Assembly (NCBI RefSeq): GCF_002941025.1
Contig: NZ_PTJS01000001.1
Coordinates: 2,666,001-2,730,000, forward strand
Direction: 5' to 3'
Source of the DNA: Streptomyces sp. QL37
Lineage (GTDB): Bacteria > Actinomycetota > Actinomycetes > Streptomycetales > Streptomycetaceae
DNA length: 64,000 nucleotides
The notes beneath the pieces are model-generated. The model saw only the letters and a program-made list of their open reading frames with translations. It ran no database searches and was not told where the DNA came from. The position numbers were made by a program, and so were the translations under genes. Positions 55,923 to 64,000 of this stretch are shown one piece after another (positions within the stretch are counted from its first letter, which is position 1; each line of letters starts with the position of its first letter).

Positions 55923-57110
55923 CCGGGCCGCTCTGCCCGCCCTGCGGACCAGACGGCGCGTGATCGAGGTGACGGTCCGCGGCTTCGACACCTCGATCGG
56001 CTTGCCGCCGATCCACTCCCTCACGGTCAGTTCGTACGCGGAGTCCGGCAGCCCCGCGTCCTCGCCGAAATGCGGATAGGCGAGGTACGCCCTGCCGCGG
56101 AGTCCCTTGCGGACCACCTCGGGCTCACGCTTGTCCGCCATGAACCGGAGGACGTCCAGGAGAAGATCGAGCCGGCCACGGGCCACGCAGGCCAGCCGCA
56201 GCCGCTCGTGCACCTTGAGGCGGCGGCCGAGCCCCGCCGACCAGTAGGCCTTGAGCAGCGGGGCCGCCAGCTCCATCTTCTCCTTCCGCACGTCCTCGGA
56301 CTGCCGCAGCAGGGAAGGGCCGAACTGCGGCAGCAGGGTGATGGCGAAAGGCCGGACCATCAGGTCGTCCCGCTGAGGCCCCGGCGGAAGCCGCGCCGCG
56401 ATGAGGTCCGCCAGCGCCCGGGCGGAGTCGAAGCGCAGCCGGTGGCTCCCGCTCCGCGTCACGTGCTTGCCGTCCTCCCGGCCCACCAGGTAGTAGCAGG
56501 TGTAGTCGGCGACGACGGACACCCCGCTGCCGCGCAGGTACGCCTCCATGGTGAAGAGCGCGTCCTCGCCGGTCTTCAGCCCTTCGTCGAAGGTCAGCCC
56601 GAGCCGCACGAGCATGTCCCGCCGGAAGAGTTTCTGGGCGCTGAGGGTGAACTTGATGCGCGAGGAGAAGAGGTCGGCACGGTCGAGGGTCTCCTTCCAC
56701 ATCGACTTCGGCGCTCCGCGGTTGACGCCGACGACCTTGCCGAGCACCACGTCGGTACCGGCCCTGTCGCCCATCGCGACCAGCCGTTCGAGTGCCTCCT
56801 CGCCGAAGTAGTCGTCCGCGTCGAGGAAGAAGACGTAGCGCCCCCGGGCCAGCCCGAGCCCGACGTTGCGCGGCCCGCTGGGTCCGCCTGAGTTCTCCTG
56901 GTGGACGACACGGGTCTCGATCGCGGTACGGGCGGCGAACTCGTCCAGGTACTCCCCGGTGCCGTCCGTGGACCCGTCGTCGACGGCGATGATCTCCATC
57001 CGCCCGGCCGGCAGTGTCTGCGCCTCCACGGACTCCAGGCAGCGGATCAGATACGGCATCGCCTCGTAGGCGCCGATCACGACGCTGACGTCTGGTGTGT
57101 TGCTGTTCAT
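55890..57110 (-). CDS. Glycosyltransferase family 2
   Basis: 406 residues, N-terminal GT-A fold: VSVVIGAYEAMPYLIRCLESV, VDDGSTDGT, and the metal-binding DADD at 97-100. The C-terminal half (about 210-400) is helical with a very basic end (RRLVRRAGRAARSARR). It adds a sugar from a nucleotide donor, unknown. The C-terminal tail is partly encoded by the 30-base tandem repeats. Closest in this window to the larger GT2 at 58940: they share the SGWPGKPRNVG-type/SGGPSGPRNVG motif. Confidence 0.88.
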   Translation of the reverse strand: MNSNTPDVSVVIGAYEAMPYLIRCLESVEAQTLPAGRMEIIAVDDGSTDGTGEYLDEFAARTAIETRVVHQENSGGPSGPRNVGLGLARGRYVFFLDADDYFGEEALERLVAMGDRAGTDVVLGKVVGVNRGAPKSMWKETLDRADLFSSRIKFTLSAQKLFRRDMLVRLGLTFDEGLKTGEDALFTMEAYLRGSGVSVVADYTCYYLVGREDGKHVTRSGSHRLRFDSARALADLIAARLPPGPQRDDLMVRPFAITLLPQFGPSLLRQSEDVRKEKMELAAPLLKAYWSAGLGRRLKVHERLRLACVARGRLDLLLDVLRFMADKREPEVVRKGLRGRAYLAYPHFGEDAGLPDSAYELTVREWIGGKPIEVSKPRTVTSITRRLVRRAGRAARSARRIPHRAH

Positions 57111-57339
57111 CGCTCCCCGTCTGCATCACTGGGGAGAACACACACTCCGCCGGATACCCGCGTGTTCCCCTTCTTGATGGAGGACGGGCAACTTCTGCAC
57201 GAGGTTGCGTCGGATGGACAACTTCTGTTCACCTGGATGGCGAATCGTCCACACCCGGACGTCGATGGGCGCGCCGGGAGCCACGGGGCCGTCTCACCGG
57301 GGCGGGGGCCGCCGGCCGCGGCCCGGGCCGAACCCGGCG

Positions 57340-58587
57340 TCAGTGGAAGCGCGGGCCGGTCATGCTGTCCATCCGCCCGGACGACACCCTGACGGTCTCG
57401 CCGTTCGGGTGTGCCGGCGCCGGGGCCCCTCCGGCCTTCGGGGGAGGACCCGCGGGTGGGCCCGCGGGTGAAGCTGAACCGATGTCCTTGAGCCGCATCG
57501 CCGGACGCTCCACCAGGTGCCAGGAGAGCGCCGCGGCGGCCCACGCACCTGCCAGCGACATCGCGAGAAACGGCCAGAACCCCCAACGGGCCAGCCCCAG
57601 CGCGACCAGGGACTGCTGCACGACGAATCCGTAGATGTAGATGCCGTACGAGTAGTCGTGGCGCGCGCCGATGCGCCGGAACGGCGCCGGGAGCCGGATG
57701 GCCAGCCACAGCAGCAGATAGGCGAAGGCGGGCAGGCCGACGACGTAGAGATAGCCGAAGTGGAGACTGCCGAGAAGGCACAGCCCCGAAGCCACCCCCA
57801 GAACGTCACTGACCGGGATGCGCTCGCGGTACAGCTCGATCAGTGTTCCGAGAGCGAAGGCGAAGGCGAGATAGAGGACGATGTCCGGGTCGAACCTGCC
57901 GGTCACCTCGAAGAACTCGATGCTCCCGTGGTAATCGGAATCCCCGAAGCCTGCCCAGAACGGGGTGTGGACCGCGTCGCGGAGGATCAGCCAGCCCAGT
58001 ACGGCGGCGAGGAGGAGCACGACCCGGCGCGCCCGGGCGAGCGCGCCCGTCACCGCCAGAAGGGCCACCCCGATGTAACAGAGCACCTCGTAGCGGAGTG
58101 ACCACAGGGCGGCGTCGATGCTGGGGCTGTGCGCCAGTCCCGAATCGCCCGCGGTGGCCACCACGCCGGAGACGTCGTTCTGCCGGGGAGCGACCGCCCA
58201 GTTGGACGCCATGTAGTCCAGCGGCCCGCGGTCGTGACCCCAGAAGCCCTCCAGCCCGCCCTGCTGCCGCCAGTACAGGAACGGTGCGACCACGAAGGCC
58301 GTCGCCGCCAGACAGACCCAGAGCCCGGGCAGCAGCCTCAGCGCGCGATGCCACAGAAAGCGTGCGAGCGACAGCCTCCTGCCGCTGCGCGTGACGAGGA
58401 TCCCGGAGAGTACGAAGAACCCGTACACGGACAGCTTTCCGAGATCGGTCTGCCCGTGACTGAAGTGGTGGCCGAACTCGGTGTCCCCGAAGCCCAGAAC
58501 GCTTGCGTGGGAGACGACCACGGCGGAGGCCAGGGCGAGCCTGATGAACCCGAGGCTGTTGTTCCGGCCCGAGAAGCACTCGGCCAC
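57340..58587 (-). CDS. Membrane acyltransferase (acyltransferase-3 family)
   Basis: 415 residues, GTG start, about ten transmembrane helices. N-terminal GFIRLALASAVVVSHASVLG carries the conserved His of the AT3/OafA family, and FFVLSGILVTRSGRR matches the second motif. Members O-acetylate or O-succinylate surface sugars, often with acetyl-CoA. Divergent from the large GT2 and convergent to nothing; it lies between two glycosyltransferases. Donor and acceptor unknown. Confidence 0.9.
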   Translation of the reverse strand: MAECFSGRNNSLGFIRLALASAVVVSHASVLGFGDTEFGHHFSHGQTDLGKLSVYGFFVLSGILVTRSGRRLSLARFLWHRALRLLPGLWVCLAATAFVVAPFLYWRQQGGLEGFWGHDRGPLDYMASNWAVAPRQNDVSGVVATAGDSGLAHSPSIDAALWSLRYEVLCYIGVALLAVTGALARARRVVLLLAAVLGWLILRDAVHTPFWAGFGDSDYHGSIEFFEVTGRFDPDIVLYLAFAFALGTLIELYRERIPVSDVLGVASGLCLLGSLHFGYLYVVGLPAFAYLLLWLAIRLPAPFRRIGARHDYSYGIYIYGFVVQQSLVALGLARWGFWPFLAMSLAGAWAAAALSWHLVERPAMRLKDIGSASPAGPPAGPPPKAGGAPAPAHPNGETVRVSSGRMDSMTGPRFH

Positions 58588-58939
58588 GGACCCGTGCGAC
58601 CGGCGTGGGCGACGCGAACCGTTGTTGATCAGCGAAGAGATAGGCGGTCTCCCAGAACAGCTGAACGGGGCGCCAGTGCCCTGGGTCCGCTCACCAGGCG
58701 TGTCGTATGGACTAGGAAGCTAACGTACATCGGCTACGTTCCGTCATGTCTATGGGTGAGGATCCGCGCCACCTCAGGTGAAGCGGAAGCCACCGGCGCG
58801 TGGCGCCTCGCCCACGGATAACCGAACTGTTCGATGAGCAGCCGCTAGAGTACTCCGGGCGGTAACCCCCTCCCTCGAACGTGCCGCCGGCTCCAACCCC
58901 CCACCTTGTCGTCCATGTTCTCAGAGATGGGGCACAGCA
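58588..58939. promoter_or_regulatory. Divergent intergenic region with inverted repeat
   Basis: No gene. AACGTA-N7-TACGTT at 58722-58740 is a perfect 6-base inverted repeat, operator-like. TAGAGT at 58846-58851 could be a -10 box for the GT2 gene, giving about an 85-base leader. Nothing else stands out in this 350-base gap. Confidence 0.4.
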
Positions 58940-60964
58940 GTGTCAGTCAAAGTGAGTGTCGTCATTCCGGTTTATAACCCGGGCAAGTACATCGATCCCT
59001 GCATCGATTCCCTGCTGCGTCAGACCCTCCCCTCGGATGATTTCGAGGTGCTTTTCGTCAATGACGGGTCGACCGATGACACGCGCGAACGGCTTGAGGA
59101 ACTGGCGACCCAGCATCCGCACTTCCGCGTGATCACCATTCCGAATTCAGGATGGCCCGGAAAGCCCCGTAACGTCGGAGTGGCCGAGGCCAAGGGCGAA
59201 TACGTCCAGTTCGTCGACCAGGACGATTACCTCGCCACGGAAGCCCTGGAACGCCTCTACGCGATCGGGCACCGGAACGGTTCCGACATCGTCATCGGCA
59301 AGGTGGCCAGCAACTTCCGCGGTGTCCCGCACGGTGTCTTCAAGACGACCCGCGAGAAGTGCACCCTGCGGGACGCCCCGCTGTACGACAGCCTGACCCC
59401 GCACAAGATGTTCCGTACGGAATTCCTCCGCGAGAACGGAATCGCCTACCCCGAGGGCAAGCGACGCCTCGAGGACCAGCTCTACATGATGCAGGCGTAC
59501 TTCCCCGCGAAGGTCGTCTCGATCCTCGGCAACTACACGTGCTACTACTACTCGAAGCGCGATGACGGGAAGAACGCCGGTTCGGCGAAGATCGTCCCGT
59601 CGGGCTACTACGGGAACCTTCGCGAGGTCCTCGAGGTCGTCGTGGAGAACACCGAGCCCGGAGAGTTCCGCGACCTCCTGCTGCGCCGCTTCTACCGTGT
59701 GGAGATGCTGGGACGTCTCAGCGAGCCTGCCGTCCTCAAGTACACGCCCGAGTATCTCGACGAGATGTGCGACGCGGTCGAGGACGTGGCGAAGGACTTC
59801 ATGCACGACGGCGTCCACGACGGTCTCGGCCCCGTCCAGCGGCTGCGCTCCACGCTGCTGCGCAACGACGACCGGCAGGGACTGCTGCGGATCGCCCGGT
59901 TCGCCGCATCCGTCAAGGCGGCGGCCCGCCTCGAGGAGTTCGCCTGGCAGCCGAACGGCAGGATCGCCCTCACGGTGACCGGCCGCCTCGTCCACGGCGA
60001 CGACCAGGCGCCGCTGAAGCTGCTCCGTCGCGACGACCGTTACTTCCTGCACCCCGAATTCACCGAGGGTCTGCTGCCGGACGGCGAACTCCTGGACGTC
60101 ACGGACGACATCGGGGGATACGCCGGTGAGCTGTCCCTGCGCAACCGCGAGACGGCCGTGGAGTGGGCCTGCCCGGCGAAGTTCACGACCGAGATAGAGG
60201 ATCTCGGTGACGACACCTGCGAAGTGGTCCTGCACGGCGCCGGACACGTCTCCTCGGAGGCCGTGAAGGGCCGCGGCCGTGTCTCCCGCGGCTTCTGGGA
60301 CGTCTGGGTACCGCTGCGCGGCCTGGGCCTCGTGCGCAAGGCCCGGCTCGGCTCGGACCGTGCGCAGTCCGTGGACGCCGCCTGCCTGCCCGCCTCCCTG
60401 GGCTCCCCCGCCCGGGCCGTGATCCCGTACTTCACCGACCCGTTCGGCAACCTCACGCTCGATGTCGCCCGCCGCGGCAAGAGGCTGGCGACCTACCTCG
60501 AAGGCCGTCCGGTCCTGCTCGTCCCGAGCAGCAGGCCCGAACTCAGGCTGGACCTCTTCACCGGCACCGCGACGGCCGGGTCCTCGGTGCAGTTGGTGCT
60601 GTCCTCGTCCGGCGCCACCCACACGTTCCCTGCCCAGCTGGTCCCCACGGAGGGGCGCGCCCACCTCCCGCTGCCCACCCGGGCCGGCGTCCCGGCCGGC
60701 ACCTGGCAGCTGTCCGTGCGTCTGGACGGTGCGAAGAAGGCCTCGCTGCCCCTCTTCGAGGTCAGCGTCGACGCGCGCGGCCGGATCAGCCTGCCGGCCG
60801 GTCTGCCCGAGGCCGACCCCGAGCTCGTGAGCCGGGTGGTCTCCATGCGCCGGAAGGTGACCGTGCGGCGTTCCCTGCGCACGGTCGGCGGCCCGCTCGT
60901 CCGCCGTCTCCCCGGCAAGGCCCGCAAGCGCGTGCGCCGTCTGGCCGCACGGATCATCGGCTGA
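58940..60964 (+). CDS. Glycosyltransferase family 2 with extended C-terminal domain
   Basis: 674 residues from GTG 58940. The GT-A domain (about 1-230) has VSVVIPVYNPGKYIDPCIDSLL, VNDGSTDDT and DQDD at 93-96. Residues 230-330 are helical, and 330-640 form beta-rich repeats without a recognised family (EFAWQPNGRIALTVTGRL, WDVWVPLRGLGLVRKARLG), ending in a basic tail. A GT-A plus beta-rich tail arrangement is also seen in wall teichoic acid glycosyltransferases such as TarP/TarS, which is an analogy only. Followed at 55 bases by rmlC. Confidence 0.85.
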   Translation: MSVKVSVVIPVYNPGKYIDPCIDSLLRQTLPSDDFEVLFVNDGSTDDTRERLEELATQHPHFRVITIPNSGWPGKPRNVGVAEAKGEYVQFVDQDDYLATEALERLYAIGHRNGSDIVIGKVASNFRGVPHGVFKTTREKCTLRDAPLYDSLTPHKMFRTEFLRENGIAYPEGKRRLEDQLYMMQAYFPAKVVSILGNYTCYYYSKRDDGKNAGSAKIVPSGYYGNLREVLEVVVENTEPGEFRDLLLRRFYRVEMLGRLSEPAVLKYTPEYLDEMCDAVEDVAKDFMHDGVHDGLGPVQRLRSTLLRNDDRQGLLRIARFAASVKAAARLEEFAWQPNGRIALTVTGRLVHGDDQAPLKLLRRDDRYFLHPEFTEGLLPDGELLDVTDDIGGYAGELSLRNRETAVEWACPAKFTTEIEDLGDDTCEVVLHGAGHVSSEAVKGRGRVSRGFWDVWVPLRGLGLVRKARLGSDRAQSVDAACLPASLGSPARAVIPYFTDPFGNLTLDVARRGKRLATYLEGRPVLLVPSSRPELRLDLFTGTATAGSSVQLVLSSSGATHTFPAQLVPTEGRAHLPLPTRAGVPAGTWQLSVRLDGAKKASLPLFEVSVDARGRISLPAGLPEADPELVSRVVSMRRKVTVRRSLRTVGGPLVRRLPGKARKRVRRLAARIIG

Positions 60965-61018
60965 CCGTACGCCACCCTCCAGCATCTGAATCAGCACAAG
61001 CACAAGGACGTGATCACC

Positions 61019-61618
61019 ATGCGGAAGCTTTCCATCGCGGGGGCCCTGGTCCATGAACCGAAGGTCTTCCCGGACAGCCGCGGCAGCTTCCACGAGTGGT
61101 TCCAGGGCCCCGGCTTCGCCGAGGACACCGGGCACCGGCTGCGGCTCGAACAGGCCAACTGCTCGGTCTCCAGCCTGGGCACCCTCCGGGGGATCCACTT
61201 CGCCGACGTACCGCCGAGCCAGGCGAAGTACGTCAAGTGTGTGCGCGGTGCGGTGCTCGACGTCATCGTGGACATCCGGGTCGGCTCCCCGACGTACAAG
61301 CAGTGGGAAGCGGTACGGCTCGACGATGTCGACCACCGGTCCGTCTACCTCGCGGAAGGCCTCGGCCACGCCTTCATGGCTCTGACGGACGACGCGACCG
61401 TCGTCTACCTGTGCTCGGAGGGCTACTCCCCCGGCCGCGAGCACGGCATCAACCCCCTCGACCCGGAGCTGGGCATCGAGTGGCCCGCCGGAGTCACCCC
61501 GCTGCTCTCCGACAAGGATGCCGCGGCCCCGACCCTGGCCGAAGCGGAGAAGCAGGGTCTCCTGCCCTCCTACGAGAACTGCGTCGCGTACTACGAGGAA
61601 CTGCGCTCCCGCGACTGA
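61019..61618 (+). CDS. rmlC: dTDP-4-dehydrorhamnose 3,5-epimerase
   Basis: A 199-residue cupin-fold RmlC: LVHEPKVFPDSRGSFHEWF, GTLRGIHFADVPPSQAKYVKCVRG with the catalytic His and GLGHAFMALTD. It epimerises C3 and C5 of dTDP-4-keto-6-deoxyglucose towards dTDP-L-rhamnose. ATG 61019 (MRKLS) is preferred; GTG 61010 has too short a spacing to AAGGA. Downstream of the large GT2 and separate from rmlD-rmlB, which are on the other strand. Confidence 0.94.
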   Translation: MRKLSIAGALVHEPKVFPDSRGSFHEWFQGPGFAEDTGHRLRLEQANCSVSSLGTLRGIHFADVPPSQAKYVKCVRGAVLDVIVDIRVGSPTYKQWEAVRLDDVDHRSVYLAEGLGHAFMALTDDATVVYLCSEGYSPGREHGINPLDPELGIEWPAGVTPLLSDKDAAAPTLAEAEKQGLLPSYENCVAYYEELRSRD

Positions 61619-61630
61619 TCCGCGGAAGCC

Positions 61631-61670
61631 AGGAAGCCCCCGGTCCGGTGGTACGGGCCGGGGGCTTCCT
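61631..61670. terminator. Bidirectional terminator between rmlC and methyltransferase
   Basis: A 13-base perfect stem AGGAAGCCCCCGG/CCGGGGGCTTCCT (61631-61643, 61658-61670) between the convergent genes. Confidence 0.85.
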
Positions 61671-61702
61671 CGTGCGCGGACTTCGCCGGTGGTCTCCTCG
61701 GC

Positions 61703-62497
61703 TCAGACCACCCTGGCCTCCATGCTCTTGCGCAGCGGGGCGAAGGCCGACCGCGGACGGCGCAGATTGCGCGCCCGGGCGAGCAGCGGCCAGAAGTCCG
61801 CGCCGAGGAGGGCCTCGGGCTTGACGGCGTTCTTGCGTACCAGCACCTCGTCGGGCACGTTCTGCGGATCGGGTACGACGTACTCCTCGATGATCTTGTC
61901 GTACGCGTTCTTCAGGACGGTGCTGTCGGGGTCGGCGCCGAAGACGACCACGACTCCGGTGGGTTCCGTGTCCACTTCCACGACCACCAGGTCGGGACGG
62001 AATCGGCGCAGCACCTGAGCGACCTTGTAGACGTCCCCGGTCCAGAATTTGGTGTGCCGGTCCCTGGCCGCCTCGTCGACGTCGCGCGGGAGCATGTCGT
62101 CCAGGACGATCACGCTCGACCAGCGGGAGTGCCGCTCGACATTCATGAAGTCGCGCAGCGCGTACTCGAAGAGGTGCATGCCGTCGATGAAGGAGAGTTC
62201 CAGCTTCGGGTCACCGCCGAGCACATTGAGCGGGTCACGGCGGGCGAGAGCCCGAAACGGATTGCGGCCGTTACGCAGGTGCAGCAGCGGGTCCTTGCGC
62301 GAGAAGAAATCATCGCTCGTGGCCTTGACCAGGTGAACATCGCAGCTGATGTCCGTCACCACGCGGAAGGCCGGGTCGACGGCGACGGAGGGCACCCTGG
62401 AAAGGGCCAGGCTCCTGCCGTCGTTGACCCCGATCTCCAGATAGTTCCGGGGACGGTAGACGCGGTGCAGGGACCGGAGAAACTCATGGCGGTTCAC
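61703..62497 (-). CDS. Class I SAM-dependent methyltransferase
   Basis: 264 residues from GTG 62497 (GAAGGG upstream; a TTG at 62524 is also in frame). Motif I is YLEIGVNDGRSLALS near residue 19-33, an acidic loop is AVDPAFR, and SFIDGMHLFEYALRDFMNV plus VLDDMLPRDV suggests a Methyltransf_24-like fold. Acceptor unknown; in this neighbourhood sugar or polymer methylation is possible. Cytoplasmic. Confidence 0.7.
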   Translation of the reverse strand: MNRHEFLRSLHRVYRPRNYLEIGVNDGRSLALSRVPSVAVDPAFRVVTDISCDVHLVKATSDDFFSRKDPLLHLRNGRNPFRALARRDPLNVLGGDPKLELSFIDGMHLFEYALRDFMNVERHSRWSSVIVLDDMLPRDVDEAARDRHTKFWTGDVYKVAQVLRRFRPDLVVVEVDTEPTGVVVVFGADPDSTVLKNAYDKIIEEYVVPDPQNVPDEVLVRKNAVKPEALLGADFWPLLARARNLRRPRSAFAPLRKSMEARVV

Positions 62498-62686
62498 GTG
62501 GAGCAGCCCTTCGACAGGGACCAACTGGCCAGGTTTTCCGAAGAAGCTATCCCATGAATGTGTCCAACGGCAGCCTTTCTGTACGACATAAACGCAGACA
62601 TGCGTGAGCGGGGGTCCTGGTACGGCGACGGCCGGGCTTCCGGAGGAGGAAGTCCCGGCCGTCGCCGCACCGTCGTACCGCGGGAA

Positions 62687-63571
62687 TCAGGAGCGTTCGG
62701 CAGCGACCAGCGCGGGAAACGCCTCTTCCAAGGCGGAACGCCAGTCGCCCAAGGGCTCGATTCCGGCCGCCGCCCAGCGGTCGTGCCCCAGCACGCTGAA
62801 CGCGGGGCGCGGAGCCGGCCGCACGAAGGCCTCGCTGGTCGTGGGGCGCAGGCGCCCGGGATCCGCACCCAGCAGCGCGAAGATCTCCCGGGTGAGGCCG
62901 AACCAGGTCGTCTCGCCGCTGCTGGTGCCGTGGTAGACGCCCGCGGGAGCGGTCCCCGCGAGCGCGGCCTGCCCGAGCCGGACGAGCCGGTCGGCCAGAT
63001 CGACGGTCCAGGTCGGCTGACCGCGCTGGTCGTCCACGACGTCGAGGGTGTCCTTGAGGCCCTCCAGCTTGATCATCGTACGGACGAAGTTGCCGCCGCC
63101 CGCGCCGTACAGCCAGGCCGTCCGGACGACGTACCCGGCGTCCGGCAGGATGCTCAGGACCGCGCGCTCCCCGGCCAGCTTGGTCCTGCCGTAGGCGCTG
63201 CGCGGCCCGGTGGGGGCGTCCTCCGTGTACGGCTCCTTCGCGTCCCCGGCGAAGACGTAGTCCGTGGACACCTGCAGAAGGACACTGCCGTGCTCACGGC
63301 AGGCTTCGGCGAGGACCTCCGCGCCCCTGCCGTTGACCCGGAGTGCCGCTTCCTCCTGGGTCTCGGCGTCGTCGACCGCCGTCCACGCCGCACAGTTGAC
63401 GACCACCGCGGGACGGTACTTCTCGAACCCGGCACGGACCGAGGCGGGATCGGTGATGTCCACGACTCCGCGCCCCGCGGCGACCGCGGTGACGTCCTCC
63501 CCGGCGAGCCGGGCCATGACGTCCTGCCCCAGCATTCCCTCGGCGCCGGTGACCAGCCAGACGGCGCTCAC
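62687..63571 (-). CDS. rmlD: dTDP-4-dehydrorhamnose reductase
   Basis: 294 residues, SDR fold: WLVTGAEGMLGQDVMARL (NADP-binding), VVNCAAWTAVDDAE, STDYVFAGD and YGRTKLAGERAV (Tyr-xxx-Lys catalytic pair). It reduces dTDP-4-keto-L-rhamnose. GTG 63571 overlaps the rmlB stop by 4 bases; the longer open frame to 63625 is not supported. Confidence 0.95.
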   Translation of the reverse strand: MSAVWLVTGAEGMLGQDVMARLAGEDVTAVAAGRGVVDITDPASVRAGFEKYRPAVVVNCAAWTAVDDAETQEEAALRVNGRGAEVLAEACREHGSVLLQVSTDYVFAGDAKEPYTEDAPTGPRSAYGRTKLAGERAVLSILPDAGYVVRTAWLYGAGGGNFVRTMIKLEGLKDTLDVVDDQRGQPTWTVDLADRLVRLGQAALAGTAPAGVYHGTSSGETTWFGLTREIFALLGADPGRLRPTTSEAFVRPAPRPAFSVLGHDRWAAAGIEPLGDWRSALEEAFPALVAAERS

Positions 63572-64000
63572 AGCGCCGCCCGGCCCTTCAGGGGCTCCCA
63601 CCAGGCGCGGTTGTCCCGGTACCACTGGACGGTCTCCGCGAGGCCGGTGGCGAAGTCCTTGCGGGGCTCGTAACCGAGCTCCTCACGGATCTTGGTGCAG
63701 TCGACCGAGTAACGGCGGTCGTGGCCCTTACGGTCCTCGACGTAGGTGACGCTGGTCTCCCAGTCGGCACCGCAGGCGTCGAGCAGCAGCCCGGTGAGCT
63801 CCTTGTTGGAGAGCTCGGTGCCACCGCCGATGTTGTAGACCTCGCCCGCACGGCCCTTGGTGCGGACGAGCTCGATGCCCTGCACGTGGTCGTCGATGTG
63901 CAGCCAGTCGCGCACGTTGGCGCCGTCGCCGTACAGCGGCACCGTCCCGCCGTCCAGCAGGTTGGTGACGAAGAGCGGGATGACCTTCTCGGGGAAGTGG
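63568..64000 (-). CDS. rmlB: dTDP-glucose 4,6-dehydratase (partial)
   Basis: The C-terminal 143 or so residues of RmlB: VPLYGDGANVRDWLHIDDHVQGIEL, GEVYNIGGGTELSN, VEDRKGHDRRYSVDCTKIREELGYEP and the conserved TVQWYRDNRAWWEPL end. It converts dTDP-glucose to dTDP-4-keto-6-deoxyglucose. Translation is coupled to rmlD through a 4-base overlap. The catalytic Tyr-Lys part lies beyond the window. Confidence 0.96.
   Translation of the reverse strand, partial: HFPEKVIPLFVTNLLDGGTVPLYGDGANVRDWLHIDDHVQGIELVRTKGRAGEVYNIGGGTELSNKELTGLLLDACGADWETSVTYVEDRKGHDRRYSVDCTKIREELGYEPRKDFATGLAETVQWYRDNRAWWEPLKGRAAL

Overview
The window is chromosomal DNA of a Streptomyces or very close relative. Base composition is strongly G+C rich with G/C-ending codons, GTG starts and 4-base stop/start overlaps are common, and the gene order (phoH-ybeY-corC; hrcA-dnaJ; lepA/rpsT; holA/comEC/comEA; leuS; nadD-LCP-rsfS; proB-proA) is a Streptomyces housekeeping backbone. 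Most of the sequence is core rather than accessory DNA. I see no insertion sequence, prophage, CRISPR array or rRNA.

Layout: 1-8.5 kb holds translation and RNA-maintenance genes (yjbR-like, corC-like, ybeY, phoH), a PfkB sugar kinase and an MFS exporter that diverge around a perfect Crp-type palindrome, then a nucleobase deaminase, RNase Z and a HIT protein. 8.6-12.8 kb is rsmE, a nitronate monooxygenase and the CIRCE-controlled hrcA-dnaJ operon. 12.8-17.5 kb is a forward block: a metallo-beta-lactamase-fold hydrolase, a DUF3097 protein and a 974-residue membrane protein with a solute-binding ectodomain. 17.5-25 kb carries hemW, a SpoIIE-type phosphatase, a long-chain acyl-CoA ligase and lepA, with rpsT divergent. 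25.7-35.3 kb carries holA, a YceI protein, an arylamine N-acetyltransferase, a flavin/PLP-type oxidase, comEC-comEA and degV. 35.4-38.5 kb is leuS with a complete ribosome-dependent attenuator (leader peptide with three leucines, then a terminator).

38.8-41.7 kb is a two-gene unit that looks like a transmembrane electron-transfer system: a six-helix membrane protein with NADPH-oxidase-like heme histidine spacing, overlapped by a NuoF-like flavoprotein fused to a 3Fe-4S-type ferredoxin. Next come two identical tRNA-Ala(GGC) genes flanking a small Cys-rich protein, then phosphatase-rsfS-LCP-nadD. The LCP gene is interrupted at about 45.26-46.15 kb by a mosaic of rearranged copies of its own neighbourhood that ends in a 270-bp perfect palindrome with a C9/G9 centre. 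I read this as an assembly or amplification artefact. 47-54 kb holds small membrane proteins, an M48 protease, two membrane proteins that share an N-terminal motif, and proA/proB.

54.3-64 kb is a surface-polysaccharide region: a pyruvyltransferase-like protein, two family-2 glycosyltransferases, an acyltransferase, the rhamnose-nucleotide genes rmlC, rmlD and rmlB (rmlB runs off the window) and a methyltransferase. Together these suggest a rhamnose-containing, acyl- and pyruvyl-decorated wall glycopolymer.
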